Position numbers and translations under genes: made by a program. 64,000 nt of DNA, from contig OY979728.1 in the NCBI GenBank assembly GCA_963855995.1, positions 6,869,330-6,933,329 of the forward strand, read 5' to 3'. Position 1 is the first letter of the stretch, and each line of letters opens with the position of its first letter. This DNA comes from Muricea muricata. Its lineage: Eukaryota > Cnidaria > Anthozoa > Malacalcyonacea > Plexauridae. Of this stretch, positions 34,702 through 49,012 are shown in pieces. The notes beneath the pieces are model-generated. The model was not told the origin of the DNA, did not search any database, and saw nothing but the letters and a program-made list of their open reading frames with translations.

Positions 34702-37700
34702 TCCGTCTTAGATCGATCACGGCGACCTTTTAGAGCTCAAAATGATGTTTTCAGTGCTAAAGTGAACGAGTTAAGCGCAATGATTTACTTCAATCACGGA
34801 CCTAAAAGAGACCTTCTAAATGGAAATTGCACAACCTAGCAAGTCGGGAATCATGTTTTCGGCGCTCAAACCATCGAGATGAGCGAAATAACATGTTGAA
34901 ATGAGAAACCTATAACTTGCTTGAACACTGAAAAGAAACGATCTTAGAAGCATCAAAATCCCGTTTTAAGCGTTCTAGAAGCGATTTGAGCGTAAAAACA
35001 TGCTCAATTCACCAACTAAAAATTGCCGTCTTAAATCGATAAGGACGACGTTTGAGAGCTTAAAATGGTGTTTTCAGTGCTGAAGTGAACGAGTTGAGCG
35101 CAATGATGTACTGCAATCACGGACCTAAAAGAGACTTTCTAAATAGAAATTGCACAACTTAGCAAGTCGGGAATCATGTTTTCAGCGCTCAAACCATCGA
35201 CATGAGCGAAATAACATGTTGAAATGAGAAACCTATAACTTGCTTGTAAACTGAAAAGAAACGATCTTAGAACCATCAAAATCCCGTTTTAAGCGTTCTA
35301 GAAGCGATTTGAGCGTAAAAACATGCTCAAATCACAACCTAAAAATTGCCGTCTTAAATCGATAAGGACGACGTTTTAGAGCTTAAAATGATTTTTTCAG
35401 TGCTAAAGTGAACGAGTTGAGCGCAATGATGTACTGAAATCACGGACCTAAAAGAGACCTTCTAAATGGAAATTGCACAACTTAGAAAGTCGGGAATCAT
35501 GTTTTCGGCGCTAAGACCATCGAGATGAGCGACATAACATGCTAAAATGAGAAACCTATAACTTGCTTGAAAACTGAAAAGAAACGATCTTAGAACCATC
35601 AAAATCACGTTTTAAGCGTTCTAGAAGCGATTTGAGCGAAAAACATGCTCTAATCACAAACTAAAAACTGCCGTCTTAGATCGATCACGGCGACCTTTTA
35701 GAGCTCAAAATGATGTTTTCAGTGCTAAAGTGAACGAGTTAAGCGCAATGATTTACTTCAATCACGGACCGAAAAGAGACCTTCTAAATGGAAATTGACA
35801 ACTTAGCAAGTCGGGAATCATGTTTTCGGCTCTCAAACCATCGAGATGAGCGAAATAACATGTTGAAATGAGAAACCTATAACTTGCTTGTAAACTGAAA
35901 AGAAACGATCTTAGAACCATCAAAATCCCGTTTTAAGCGTTCTAGAAGCGATTTGAGCGTAAAAACATGCTCAAATCACAAACTAAAAATTGCCGTCTTA
36001 AATCGATAAGGACGACGTTTTAGAGCTTAAAATGGTGTTTTCCGTGCTAAAGGGAACGAGTTAAGCGCAATGATGTACTGCAATCACGGACCGAAAAGAG
36101 ACCTTCTAAATGGAAATTGCAGAACTTAGCAAGTCGGGAATCATGTTTTCGGCGCTCAAACCATCGAGACGAGCGAAATAACATGTTGAAATGAGAAACC
36201 TATAACTTGCTTGAACACTGAAAAGAAACGATCTTAGAAGCATCAAAATCCCGTTTTAAGCGTTCTAGAAGCGATTTGAGCCTAACATGCTCTAATCACA
36301 AACTAAAAACTGCCGTTTTAGATCGATCACGGCGACGTTTTAGAGCTTAAAATGGTGTTTTCAGTGCCAAAGTGAACGAGTTAAGCGCAATGATGTACTG
36401 CAATCACGGACCTAAAAGAGACCTTCTAAATGGAAATTGACAACTTAGCAAGTCGGGAATCATGTTTTCGGCTCTCAAACCATTGAGATGAGCGAAATAA
36501 CATGTTAAAATGAGAAACCTATAACTTGCTTGAAAACTGAAAAGAAACGATCTTAGAACCATCAATTCACGTTTTAAGCGTTCTAGAAGCGATTTGAGCG
36601 AAAAACATGCTCTAATCACAAACTAAAAACCGCCGTCTTAGATCGATCACGGCGACCTTTTAGAGCTCAAAATGATGTTTTCAGTGCTAAAGTGAACGAG
36701 TTAAGCGCAATGATTTACTTCAATCACGGACCTAAAAGAGACCTTCTAAATGGAAATTGCACAACCTAGCAAGTCGGGAATCATGTTTTCGGCGCTAAAA
36801 CCATCGAGATGAGCGAAATAACATGTTAAAATGAGAAACCTATAACTTGCTTGAAAACTGAAAAGAAACGATCTTAGAACCATCAAATCACGTTTTAAGC
36901 GTTCTAGAAGCGATTTGAGCGAAAAACATGCTCTAATCACAAACTAAAAACTGCCGTCTTAGATCGATCACGGCGACCTTTTAGAGCTCAAAATGATGTT
37001 TTCAGTGCTAAAGTGAACGAGTTAAGCGCAATGATTTACTTCAATCACGGACCTAAAAGAGACCTTCTAAATGGAAATTGCACAACCTAGCAAGTCGGGA
37101 ATCATGTTTTCGGCGCTCAAACCATCGAGATGAGCGATATAACATGTTGAAATGAGAAACCTATAACTTGCTTGAACACTGAAAAGAAACGATTTTAGAA
37201 GCATCAAAATCCCGTTTTAAGCGTTCTAGAAGCGATTTGAGCGTAAAAACATGCTCAATTCACCAACTAAAAATTGCCGTCTTAAATCGATAAGGACGAC
37301 GTTTGAGAGCTTAAAATGGTGTTTTCAGTGCTGAAGTGAACGAGTTGAGCGCAATGATGTACTGCAATCACGGACCTAAAAGAGACTTTCTAAATAGAAA
37401 TTGCACAACTTAGCAAGTCGGGAATCATGTTTTCGGCGCTCAAACCATCGACATGAGCGAAATAACATGTTGAAATGAGAAACCTATAACTTGCTTGTAA
37501 ACTGAAAAGAAACGATCTTTGAACCATCAAAATCGCGTTTTAAGCGTTCCAGAAGCGATTTGAGTGTAAAAACATGCGCTAATCACGAACTAAAAACTGC
37601 CGTCTTAGATCGATCACGGCCACGTTTTAGAGCTTAAAATGGTGTTTTCAGTGCTGAAGTGAACGAGTTAAGCGCAATGATGTACTGCAATCACGGACCT

Positions 37701-38241
37701 AAAAGAGACCTTCTAAATGGAAATTGAAAACTTAGCAAGTCAGGAATCATGTTTTCGGCGCTCAAACCATCGAGATGAGCGAAATAACATGTTGAAATGA
37801 GAAACCTATAACTTGCTTGTAAACTGAAAAGAAACGATCTTAGAACCATCAAAATCCCGTTTTAAGCGTTCTAGAAGCGATTTGAGCGTAAAAACATGCT
37901 CAATTCACCAACTAAAAATTGCCGTCTTAAATCGATAAGGACGACGTTTTAGAGCTTAAAATGATTTTTTCAGTGCTAAAGTGAACGAGTTGAGCGCAAT
38001 GATGTACTGAAATCACGGACCTAAAAGAGACCTTCTAAATGGAAATTGCACAACTTAGAAAGTCGGGAATCATGTTTTCGGCGCTAAAACCATCGAGATG
38101 AGCGAAATAACATGTTAAAATGAGAAACCTATAACTTGCTTGAAAACTGAAAAGAAACGATCTTAGAACCATCAAATCACGTTTTAAGCGTTCTAGAAGC
38201 GATTTGAGCGAAAAACATGCTCTAATCACAAACTAAAAACT
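34702..38241 (+). repeat. 3540-bp eleven-monomer HOR, unit 1
   Basis: Eleven starts from 34702 to 37921. Each has a partner exactly 3540 bp on. Internal tags include the B-B-B run (36312, 36632, 36953), CTAAGACCATCG with GACATAACATGC near 35515-35540, and the GCGATATAAC monomer near 37135. Confidence 0.88.
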
Positions 38242-41200
38242 TCCGTCTTAGATCGATCACGGCGACCTTTTAGAGCTCAAAATGATGTTTTCAGTGCTAA
38301 AGTGAACGAGTTAAGCGCAATGATTTACTTCAATCACGGACCTAAAAGAGACCTTCTAAATGGAAATTGCACAACCTAGCAAGTCGGGAATCATGTTTTC
38401 GGCGCTCAAACCATCGAGATGAGCGAAATAACATGTTGAAATGAGAAACCTATAACTTGCTTGAACACTGAAAAGAAACGATCTTAGAAGCATCAAAATC
38501 CCGTTTTAAGCGTTCTAGAAGCGATTTGAGCGTAAAAACATGCTCAATTCACCAACTAAAAATTGCCGTCTTAAATCGATAAGGACGACGTTTGAGAGCT
38601 TAAAATGGTGTTTTCAGTGCTGAAGTGAACGAGTTGAGCGCAATGATGTACTGCAATCACGGACCTAAAAGAGACTTTCTAAATAGAAATTGCACAACTT
38701 AGCAAGTCGGGAATCATGTTTTCAGCGCTCAAACCATCGACATGAGCGAAATAACATGTTGAAATGAGAAACCTATAACTTGCTTGTAAACTGAAAAGAA
38801 ACGATCTTAGAACCATCAAAATCCCGTTTTAAGCGTTCTAGAAGCGATTTGAGCGTAAAAACATGCTCAAATCACAACCTAAAAATTGCCGTCTTAAATC
38901 GATAAGGACGACGTTTTAGAGCTTAAAATGATTTTTTCAGTGCTAAAGTGAACGAGTTGAGCGCAATGATGTACTGAAATCACGGACCTAAAAGAGACCT
39001 TCTAAATGGAAATTGCACAACTTAGAAAGTCGGGAATCATGTTTTCGGCGCTAAGACCATCGAGATGAGCGACATAACATGCTAAAATGAGAAACCTATA
39101 ACTTGCTTGAAAACTGAAAAGAAACGATCTTAGAACCATCAAAATCACGTTTTAAGCGTTCTAGAAGCGATTTGAGCGAAAAACATGCTCTAATCACAAA
39201 CTAAAAACTGCCGTCTTAGATCGATCACGGCGACCTTTTAGAGCTCAAAATGATGTTTTCAGTGCTAAAGTGAACGAGTTAAGCGCAATGATTTACTTCA
39301 ATCACGGACCGAAAAGAGACCTTCTAAATGGAAATTGACAACTTAGCAAGTCGGGAATCATGTTTTCGGCTCTCAAACCATCGAGATGAGCGAAATAACA
39401 TGTTGAAATGAGAAACCTATAACTTGCTTGTAAACTGAAAAGAAACGATCTTAGAACCATCAAAATCCCGTTTTAAGCGTTCTAGAAGCGTTTTGAGCGT
39501 AAAAACATGCTCAAATCACAAACTAAAAATTGCCGTCTTAAATCGATAAGGACGACGTTTTAGAGCTTAAAATGGTGTTTTCCGTGCTAAAGGGAACGAG
39601 TTAAGCGCAATGATGTACTGCAATCACGGACCGAAAAGAGACCTTCTAAATGGAAATTGCAGAACTTAGCAAGTCGGGAATCATGTTTTCGGCGCTCAAA
39701 CCATCGAGACGAGCGAAATAACATGTTGAAATGAGAAACCTATAACTTGCTTGAACACTGAAAAGAAACGATCTTAGAAGCATCAAAATCCCGTTTTAAG
39801 CGTTCTAGAAGCGATTTGAGCCTAACATGCTCTAATCACAAACTAAAAACTGCCGTTTTAGATCGATCACGGCGACGTTTTAGAGCTTAAAATGGTGTTT
39901 TCAGTGCCAAAGTGAACGAGTTAAGCGCAATGATGTACTGCAATCACGGACCTAAAAGAGACCTTCTAAATGGAAATTGACAACTTAGCAAGTCGGGAAT
40001 CATGTTTTCGGCTCTCAAACCATTGAGATGAGCGAAATAACATGTTAAAATGAGAAACCTATAACTTGCTTGAAAACTGAAAAGAAACGATCTTAGAACC
40101 ATCAATTCACGTTTTAAGCGTTCTAGAAGCGATTTGAGCGAAAAACATGCTCTAATCACAAACTAAAAACCGCCGTCTTAGATCGATCACGGCGACCTTT
40201 TAGAGCTCAAAATGATGTTTTCAGTGCTAAAGTGAACGAGTTAAGCGCAATGATTTACTTCAATCACGGACCTAAAAGAGACCTTCTAAATGGAAATTGC
40301 ACAACCTAGCAAGTCGGGAATCATGTTTTCGGCGCTAAAACCATCGAGATGAGCGAAATAACATGTTAAAATGAGAAACCTATAACTTGCTTGAAAACTG
40401 AAAAGAAACGATCTTAGAACCATCAAATCACGTTTTAAGCGTTCTAGAAGCGATTTGAGCGAAAAACATGCTCTAATCACAAACTAAAAACTGCCGTCTT
40501 AGATCGATCACGGCGACCTTTTAGAGCTCAAAATGATGTTTTCAGTGCTAAAGTGAACGAGTTAAGCGCAATGATTTACTTCAATCACGGACCTAAAAGA
40601 GACCTTCTAAATGGAAATTGCACAACCTAGCAAGTCGGGAATCATGTTTTCGGCGCTCAAACCATCGAGATGAGCGATATAACATGTTGAAATGAGAAAC
40701 CTATAACTTGCTTGAACACTGAAAAGAAACGATTTTAGAAGCATCAAAATCCCGTTTTAAGCGTTCTAGAAGCGATTTGAGCGTAAAAACATGCTCAATT
40801 CACCAACTAAAAATTGCCGTCTTAAATCGATAAGGACGACGTTTGAGAGCTTAAAATGGTGTTTTCAGTGCTGAAGTGAACGAGTTGAGCGCAATGATGT
40901 ACTGCAATCACGGACCTAAAAGAGACTTTCTAAATAGAAATTGCACAACTTAGCAAGTCGGGAATCATGTTTTCGGCGCTCAAACCATCGACATGAGCGA
41001 AATAACATGTTGAAATGAGAAACCTATAACTTGCTTGTAAACTGAAAAGAAACGATCTTTGAACCATCAAAATCGCGTTTTAAGCGTTCCAGAAGCGATT
41101 TGAGTGTAAAAACATGCGCTAATCACGAACTAAAAACTGCCGTCTTAGATCGATCACGGCCACGTTTTAGAGCTTAAAATGGTGTTTTCAGTGCTGAAGT

Positions 41201-41781
41201 GAACGAGTTAAGCGCAATGATGTACTGCAATCACGGACCTAAAAGAGACCTTCTAAATGGAAATTGAAAACTTAGCAAGTCAGGAATCATGTTTTCGGCG
41301 CTCAAACCATCGAGATGAGCGAAATAACATGTTGAAATGAGAAACCTATAACTTGCTTGTAAACTGAAAAGAAACGATCTTAGAACCATCAAAATCCCGT
41401 TTTAAGCGTTCTAGAAGCGATTTGAGCGTAAAAACATGCTCCAATCACAACCTAAAAATTGCCGTCTTAAATCGATAAGGACGACGTTTTAGAGCTTAAA
41501 ATGATTTTTTCAGTGCTAAAGTGAACGAGTTGAGCGCAATGATGTACTGAAATCACGGACCTAAAAGAGACCTTCTAAATGGAAATTGCACAACTTAGAA
41601 AGTCGGGAATCATGTTTTCGGCGCTAAAACCATCGAGATGAGCGAAATAAGATGTTAAAATGAGAAACCTATAACTTGCTTGAAAACTGAAAAGAAACGA
41701 TCTTAGAACCATCAAATCACGTTTTAAGCGTTCTAGAAGCGATTTGAGCGAAAAACATGCTCTAATCACAAACTAAAAACT
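38242..41781 (+). repeat. 3540-bp eleven-monomer HOR, unit 2
   Basis: Near-identical to unit 1. Differences seen are GCGTTTTGAGCG near 39490 (GCGATTTGAGCG in unit 1) and CTCCAATCACAACC near 41440 (CTCAATTCACCAAC in unit 1). A third unit begins at 41782 but leaves register by 42428. Confidence 0.88.
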
Positions 41782-44700
41782 TCCGTCTTAGATCGATCAC
41801 GGCGACCTTTTAGAGCTCAAAATGATGTTTTCAGTGCTAAAGTGAAGGAGTTAAGCGCAATGATTTACTTCAATCACGGACCTAAAAGAGACCTTCTAAA
41901 TGGAAATTGCACAACCTAGCAAGTCGGGAATCATGTTTTCGGCGCTCAAACCATCGAGATGAGCGAAATAACATGTTGAAATGAGAAACCTATAACTTGC
42001 TTGAACACTGAAAAGAAACGATCTTAGAAGCATCAAAATCCCGTTTTAAGCGTTCTAGAAGCGATTTGAGCGTAAAAACATGCTCAATTCACCAACTAAA
42101 AAAATCCGTCTTAAATCGATAAGGACGACGTTTGAGAGCTTAAAATGGTGTTTTCAGTGCTGAAGTGAACGAGTTGAGCGCAATGATGTACTGCAATCAC
42201 GGACCTAAAAGAGACTTTCTAAATAGAAATTGCACAACTTAGCAAGCCGGGAATCATGTTTTCGGCGCTCAAACCATCGACATGAGCGAAATAACATGTT
42301 GAAATGAGAAACCTATAACTTGCTTGTAAACTGAAAAGAAACGATCTTTGAACCATCAAAATCGCGTTTTAAGCGTTCTAGAAGCGATTTGAGTGTAAAA
42401 ACATGCGCTAATCACGAACTAAAAACTGCCGTCTTAGATCGATCACGGCCACGTTTTAGAGCTTAAAATGGTGTTTTCAGTGCTGAAGTGAACGAGTTAA
42501 GCGCAATGATGTACTGCAATCACGGACCTAAAAGAGACCTTCTAAATGGAAATTGAAAACTTAGCAAGTCAGGAATCATGTTTTCGGCGCTCAAACCATC
42601 GACATGAGCGAAATAACATGTTGAAATGAGAAACCTATAACTTGCTTGTAAACTGAAAAGAAACGATCTTAGAACCATCAAAATCCCGTTTTAAGCGTTC
42701 TAGAAGCGATTTGAGCGTAAAAACATGCTCAAATCACAACCTAAAAATTGCCGTCTTAAATCGATAAGGACGACGTTTTAGAGCTTAAAATGATTTTTTC
42801 AGTGCTAAAGTGAACGAGTTGAGCGCAATGATGTACTGAAATCACGGACCTAAACGAGACCTTCTAAATGGAAATTGCACAACTTAGAAAGTCGGGAATC
42901 ATGTTTTCGGCGCTAAAACCATCGAGATGAGCGAAATAACATGCTAAAATGAGAAACCTATAACTTGCTTGAAAACTGAAAAGAAACGATCTTAGAACCA
43001 TCAAATCACGTTTTAAGCGTTCTAGAAGCGATTTGAGCGAAAAACATGCTGTAATCACAAACTAAAAACTGCCGTCTTAGATCGATCACGGCGACCTTTT
43101 AGAGCTCAAAATGATGTTTTCAGTGCTAAAGTGAACGAGTTAAGCGCAATGATTTACTTCAATCACGGACCGAAAAGAGACCTTCTAAATGGAAATTGAC
43201 AACTTAGCAAGTCGGGAATCATGTTTTCGGCTCTCAAACCATCGAGATGAGCGAAATAACATGTTGAAATGAGAAACCTATAACTTGCTTGTAAACTGAA
43301 AAGAAACGATCTTAGAACCATCAAAATCCCGTTTTAAGCGTTCTAGAAGCGATTTGAGCGTAAAAACATGCTCAAATCACAAACTAAAAATTGCCGTCTT
43401 AAATCGATAAGGACGACGTTTTAGAGCTCAAAATGGTGTTTTCAGTGCTAAAGTGAACGAGTTGAGCGCAATGATGTACTGCAATCACGGACCTAAAAGA
43501 GACCTTCTAAATGGAAATTGCATAACTTATAAAGTCGGGAATCATGTTTTCGGCGCTAAAACCATCGAGATGAGCGAAATAACATGTTGAAATGAGAAAC
43601 CTATAACTTGCTTGTAAACTGAAAAGAAACGATCTTAGAACCATCAAAATCCCTTTTTAAGCGTTCTAGAAGCGATTTGAACGTAAAAACATGCTCAAAT
43701 CACCAACTAAAAATTGCCGTCTTAAATCGATAAGGACGACGTTTTAGAGCTTAAAATGGTGTTTTCAGTGCTAAAGTGAACGAGTTGAGCGCAATGATGT
43801 ACTGCAATCACGGACCTAAAAGAGACCTTCTAAATGGAAATTGAAGAACTTAGCAAGTCGGAAATCAAGTTTTTGGCGCTCAAACCATCGAGATGAGCGA
43901 AATAACATGTTGAAATGAGAAACCTATAACTTGCTTGTAAACTGAAAAGAAACGATCTTAGAACCATTCAAAATCGCGTTTTAAGCGTTCTAGAAGCGAT
44001 TTGAGCGTAAAAACATGCTCAAATCACAAACTAAAAATTGCCGTCTTAAATCCATAAGGACGACGTTTTAGAGCTTAAAATGGTGTTTTCCGTGCTAAAG
44101 GGAACGAGTTAAGCGCAATGATGTACTGCAATCACGGACCGAAAAGAGACCTTCTAAATGGAAATTGCAGAACTTAGCAAGTCGGGAATCATGTTTTCGG
44201 CGCTCAAACCATCGAGACGAGCGAAATAACATGTTGAAATGAGAAACCTATAACTTGCTTGAACACTGAAAAGAAACGATCTTAGAAGCATCAAAATCCC
44301 GTTTTAAGCGTTCTAGAAGCGATTTGAGCCTAACATGCTCTAATCACAAACTAAAAACTGCCGTTTTAGATCGATCACGGCGACGTTTTAGAGCTTAAAA
44401 TGGTGTTTTCAGTGCCAAAGTGAACGAGTTAAGCGCAATGATGTACTGCAATCACGGACCTAAAAGAGACCTTCTAAATGGAAATTGACAACTAAGCAAG
44501 TCGGGAATCATGTTTTCGGCTCTCAAACCATTGAGATGAGCGAAATAACATGTTGAAATGAGAAACTATAACTTGCTTGTAAACTGAAAAGAAACGATCT
44601 TAGAACAATGAAAATCCCGTTTTAAGCGTTCTAGAAGCGATTTGAGCGTAAAAACCTGCTCAAATCACGAACTAAAAATTGCCGTCTTAAATCGATAAGG

Positions 44701-46647
44701 AAGACGTTTTAGAGCTTAAAATGGTGTTTTCAGTGCTAAAGTGAACGAGTTGAGCGCAATGACGTACTGCAATCGCGGACCTAAAAGAGACCTTCTAAAT
44801 GGAAATTGCACAACTTAGAAAGTCGGGAATCATGTTTTCGGCGCTAAAACCATCGAGATGAGCGAAATAACATGTTGAAATGAGAAACCTATAACTTGTT
44901 GAAAACTGAAAAGAAACGATCTTAGAACCATCAAAATCACGTTTTAAGCGTTCTAGAAGCGATTTGAGCCTAACATGCTCTAATCACAAACTAAAAACTG
45001 CCGTCTTAGATCGATCACGGCGACGTTTTAGAGCTTAAAATGGTGTTTTCAGTGCCAAAGTGAACGAGTTAAGCGCAATGATGTACTGCAATCACGGACC
45101 TAAAAGAGACCTTCTAAATGGAAATTGACAACTTAGCAAGTCGGGAATCATGTTTTCGGCTCTCAAACCATTGAGATGAGCGAAATAACATGTTGAAATG
45201 AGAAACTATAACTTGCTTGTAAACTAAAAAGAAACGATCTGAGAACAATGAAAATCCCGTTTTAAGCGTTCTAGAAGCGATTTGAGCGTAAAAACATGCT
45301 CAAATCACCAACTAAAAATTGCCATCTTAAATCGATAAGGAAGACGTTTTAGAGCTTAAAATGGTGTTTTCAGTGCTAAAGTGAACCAGTTGAGCGCAAT
45401 GACGTACTACAATCGCGGACCTAAAAGAGACCTTCTAAATGGAAATTGCACAACTTAGAAAGTCGGGAATCATGTTTTCGGCGCTAAAACCATCGAGATG
45501 AGCGAAATAACATGTTAAAATGAGAAACCTATAACTTGCTTGAAAACTGAAAAGAAACGATCTTAGAACCATCAAAATCACGTTTTAAGCGTTCTAGAAG
45601 CGATTTGAGCGAAAAACATGCTCTAATCAAAAACTAAAAACTGCCGTCTTAGATCGATCACGGCGACCTTTTAGAGCTCAAAATGGTGTTTTCAGTGCTA
45701 AAGTGAACGAGTTAAGCGCAATGATTTACTTCAATCACGGACCTAAAAGAGACCTTCTAAATGGAAATTGCACAACTTAGCAAGTCGGGAATCATGTTTT
45801 CGGCGCTCAAACCATCGAGACGAGCGAAATAACATGTTGAAATGAGAAACCTATAACTTGCTTGTAAACTGAAAAGAAACGATCTTAGGACCATCAAAAT
45901 CCCGTTTTAAGCGTTCTAGAAGCGATTTGAGCGTAAAAACATGCTCAAATCACAACCTAAAAATTGCCGTCTTAAATCGATAAGGACGACGTTTTAGAGC
46001 TTAAAATGATTTTTTCAGTGCTAAAGTGAACGAGTTGAGCGCAATGATGTACTGCAATCACGGACCTAAAAGAGACCTTCTAAATGGAAATTGCACAACT
46101 TAGAAAGTCGGGAATCATGTTTTCGGCGCTAAAACCATCGAGATGAGCGAAATAACATGTTAAAATGAGAAACCTATAACTTGCTTGAAAACTGAAAAGA
46201 AACGATCTTAGAACCATAAAAATCGCGTTTTAAGCGTTCTAGAAGCGATTTGAGTGTAAAAACATGCGCTAATCACGAACTAAAAACTGCCGTCTTAGAT
46301 CGATCACGGCGACATTTTAGAGCTTAAAATGGTGTTTTCAGTGCTAAAGTGAACGAGTTAAGCGCAATGATGTACTGCAATCACGGACCTAAAAGAGACC
46401 TTCTAAATGGAAATTGACAACTTAGCAAGTCGGGAATCATTTTTTCGGCTCTCAAATCATCGAGATGAGCGAAATAACATGTTGAAATGAAAAACCTATA
46501 ACTTGCTTGTAAACTGAAAAGAAACGATCTTAGAACCATCAAAATCCCGTTTTAGGCGTTCTAGAAACGATTTGAGCGTAAAAACATGCTCAAATCACCA
46601 ACTAAAAATTGCCGTCTTAAATGCATAAGGACGACGTTTTAGAGCTT

Positions 46648-47107
46648 ATTATTATTATTATTAAAACTATATTTATTCACGCTTACCCCTTCAGCAATAG
46701 CTGATTTCCAAGGGGGGCGTGACAATAAAAAGAAAACTATATACGTAAATACAAATAAAGACAGTAAAACTCAAGTACGATGTTAGGATAGACTAATATC
46801 AGAAATTAAAGAATTAAAGGTATTTATCGATATTGAATCTTTAACTTCCGATGGTAAATTATTCCAAAGTTTTGCACCAATATAACTAATACTTTTTCTC
46901 ATATATTCAGTTTTAGGCTTTGTCAGATAAAACCCATAATCTGAATTACGTAAATTGTAATCATGTTGAGGAGCACTTGGATTTCGAAATGATTCGATTA
47001 GAACAGCTGGTGCTTGCCCGTGAATTATTCTAAACATGAGTCTGTCTTTCATAACAAGTCTACGTCGCTTCAACGTTTTCCATTGAAGATCATTTAAGGC
47101 TGCTTCC
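46648..47107 (-). mobile_element. 5'-truncated LINE, copy 7
   Basis: GAGCTT at 46642-46647 and 47108-47113; stem-loop at 46678-46721. Flanks match copy 4 (offset 28,452) on the left, up to the join near 45774-45830. Confidence 0.9.
46783..47106 (-). pseudogene. LINE RT C-terminal remnant, copy 7
   Basis: Seven-copy group, S allele (FRNPSAP), same protein as copies 4 and 10. Satellite-derived chimeric frame to GTG at 47172. Confidence 0.87.
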
Positions 47108-49012
47108 GAGCTTAAAATGGTGTTTTCAGTGCTAAAGTGAACGAGTTGAGCGCAATGATGTACTGCAATCACGGACCTAAAAGAGACCTTCTAAATGGAA
47201 ATTGCAGAACTTAGCAAGTCGGAAATCAAGTTTTTGGCGCTCAAACCATCGAGATGAGCGAAATAACATGTTGAAATGAGAAACCTATAACTTGCTTGTA
47301 AACTGAAAAGAAACGATCTTAGAACCATAAAAATCCCGTTTTAAGCGTTCTAGAAGCGATTTGAGCCTAAAAACATGCTCTAATCACAAACTAAAAACTG
47401 CCGTCTTAGATCGATCACGACGACGTTTTAGAGCTTAAAATGGTGTTTTCAGTGCTAAAGTGAACGAGTTAAACGCAATGATGTACTGCAATCACGGACC
47501 TAAAAGAGACCTTCTAAATGGAAATTGAAAACTTAGCAAGTCGGGAATCTTGTTTTCGGCGCTCAAACCATCGAGATGAGCGAAATAACATGTTGAAATG
47601 AGAAACCTATAACTTGCTTGTAAACTGAAAAGAAACGGTCTTAGAACCATCAAATTCCCGTTTTTAGCGTTCTAGAAGCGATTTGAGCGTAAAAACATGC
47701 TCAATTCACCAACTAAAAATTGCCGTCTTAAATCGATAAGGACGACGTTTGAGAGCTTAAAATGGTGTTTTCAGTGCTGAAGTGAACGAGTCGAGCGCAA
47801 TGATGTACTGCAATCACGGACCTAAAAGAGACCTTCTAAATGGAAATTGCATAACTTATAAAGTCGGGAATCATGTTTTCGGCGCAAAAACCATCGAGAT
47901 GAGCGAAATAACATGTTGAAATGAGAAACCTATAACTTGCTTGTAAACTGAAAAGAAACGTTCTTAGAACCATCAAAATCCCTTTTTAAGCGTTCTAGAA
48001 GCGATTTGAACGTAAAAACATGCTCAAATCACCAACTAAAAATTGCCGTCTTAAATCGATAAGGACGACGTTTTAGAGCTTAAAATGGTGTTTTAAGTGC
48101 TAAAGTGAACGAGTTAAACGCAATGATGTACTGCAATCACGGACCTAAAAGAGACCTTCTAAATGGAAATTGAAAACTTAGCAAGTCGGGAATCATGTTT
48201 TCGGCGCTCAAACCATCGAGATGAGCTAAATAACATGTTGAAATGAGAAACCTATAACTTGCTTGTAAACTGAAAAAAAACGGTCTTAGAACCATCAAAT
48301 TCCCGTTTTAAGCGTTCTAGAAGCGATTTGAGCATAAAAACATGCTCAATTCACCAACTAAAAATTGCCGTCTTAAATCGATAAGGACGACGTTTTAGAG
48401 CTTAAAATGGTGTTTTCAGTGCTAAAGTGAACGAGTTGAGCGCTATGATGTACTGCAATCACGGACCTAAAAGAGACCTTCTAAATGGAAATTGCAGAGC
48501 TTAGCAAGTCGGAAATCAAGTTTTTGGCGCTCAAACCATCGAGATGAGCGAAATAACATGTTGAAATGAGAAACCTATAACTTGCTTGTAAACTGAAAAG
48601 AAACGATCTTAGAACCATAAAAATCCCGTTTTAAGCGTTCTAGAAGCGATTTGAGCGTAAAAACATGCTCAATTCACCAACTAAAAATATCCGTCTTAAA
48701 TCGATAAGGACGACGTTTGAGAGCTTAAAATGGTGTTTTTAGTGCTGAAGTGAACGAGTTGAGCGCAATGATGTACTGCAATCACGGACCTAAAAGAGAC
48801 TTTCTAAATAGAAATTGCACAACTTAGCAAGTCGGGAATCATGTTTTCGGCGCTCAAACCATCGACATGAGCGAAATAACATGTTGAAATGAGAAACCTA
48901 TAACTTGCTTGTAAACTGAAAAGAAACGATCTTTGAACCATCAAAATCGCGTTTTAAGCGTTCTAGAAGCGATTTGAGTGTAAAAACATGCGCTAATCAC
49001 GAACTAAAAACT

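Larger units (their letters stand above)
27003..46647. repeat. Satellite stretch between LINE copies 6 and 7 (~61 monomers)
   Basis: Longest stretch without a further insertion; starts 27290 to 46611. In order it contains the rest of the block shared with 4-6.6 kb, two 1936-bp units (29865-33736), a segment like 9.1-10.1 kb (33737-34701), two 3540-bp units (34702-41781), a segment like 13.3-15.2 kb (41782-43392), a segment like 22.9-25.3 kb (43393-45770, offset 20,431 then 20,433) and a segment like 17.5-18.2 kb (45966 on, offset 28,452). No gene seen. Confidence 0.93.
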
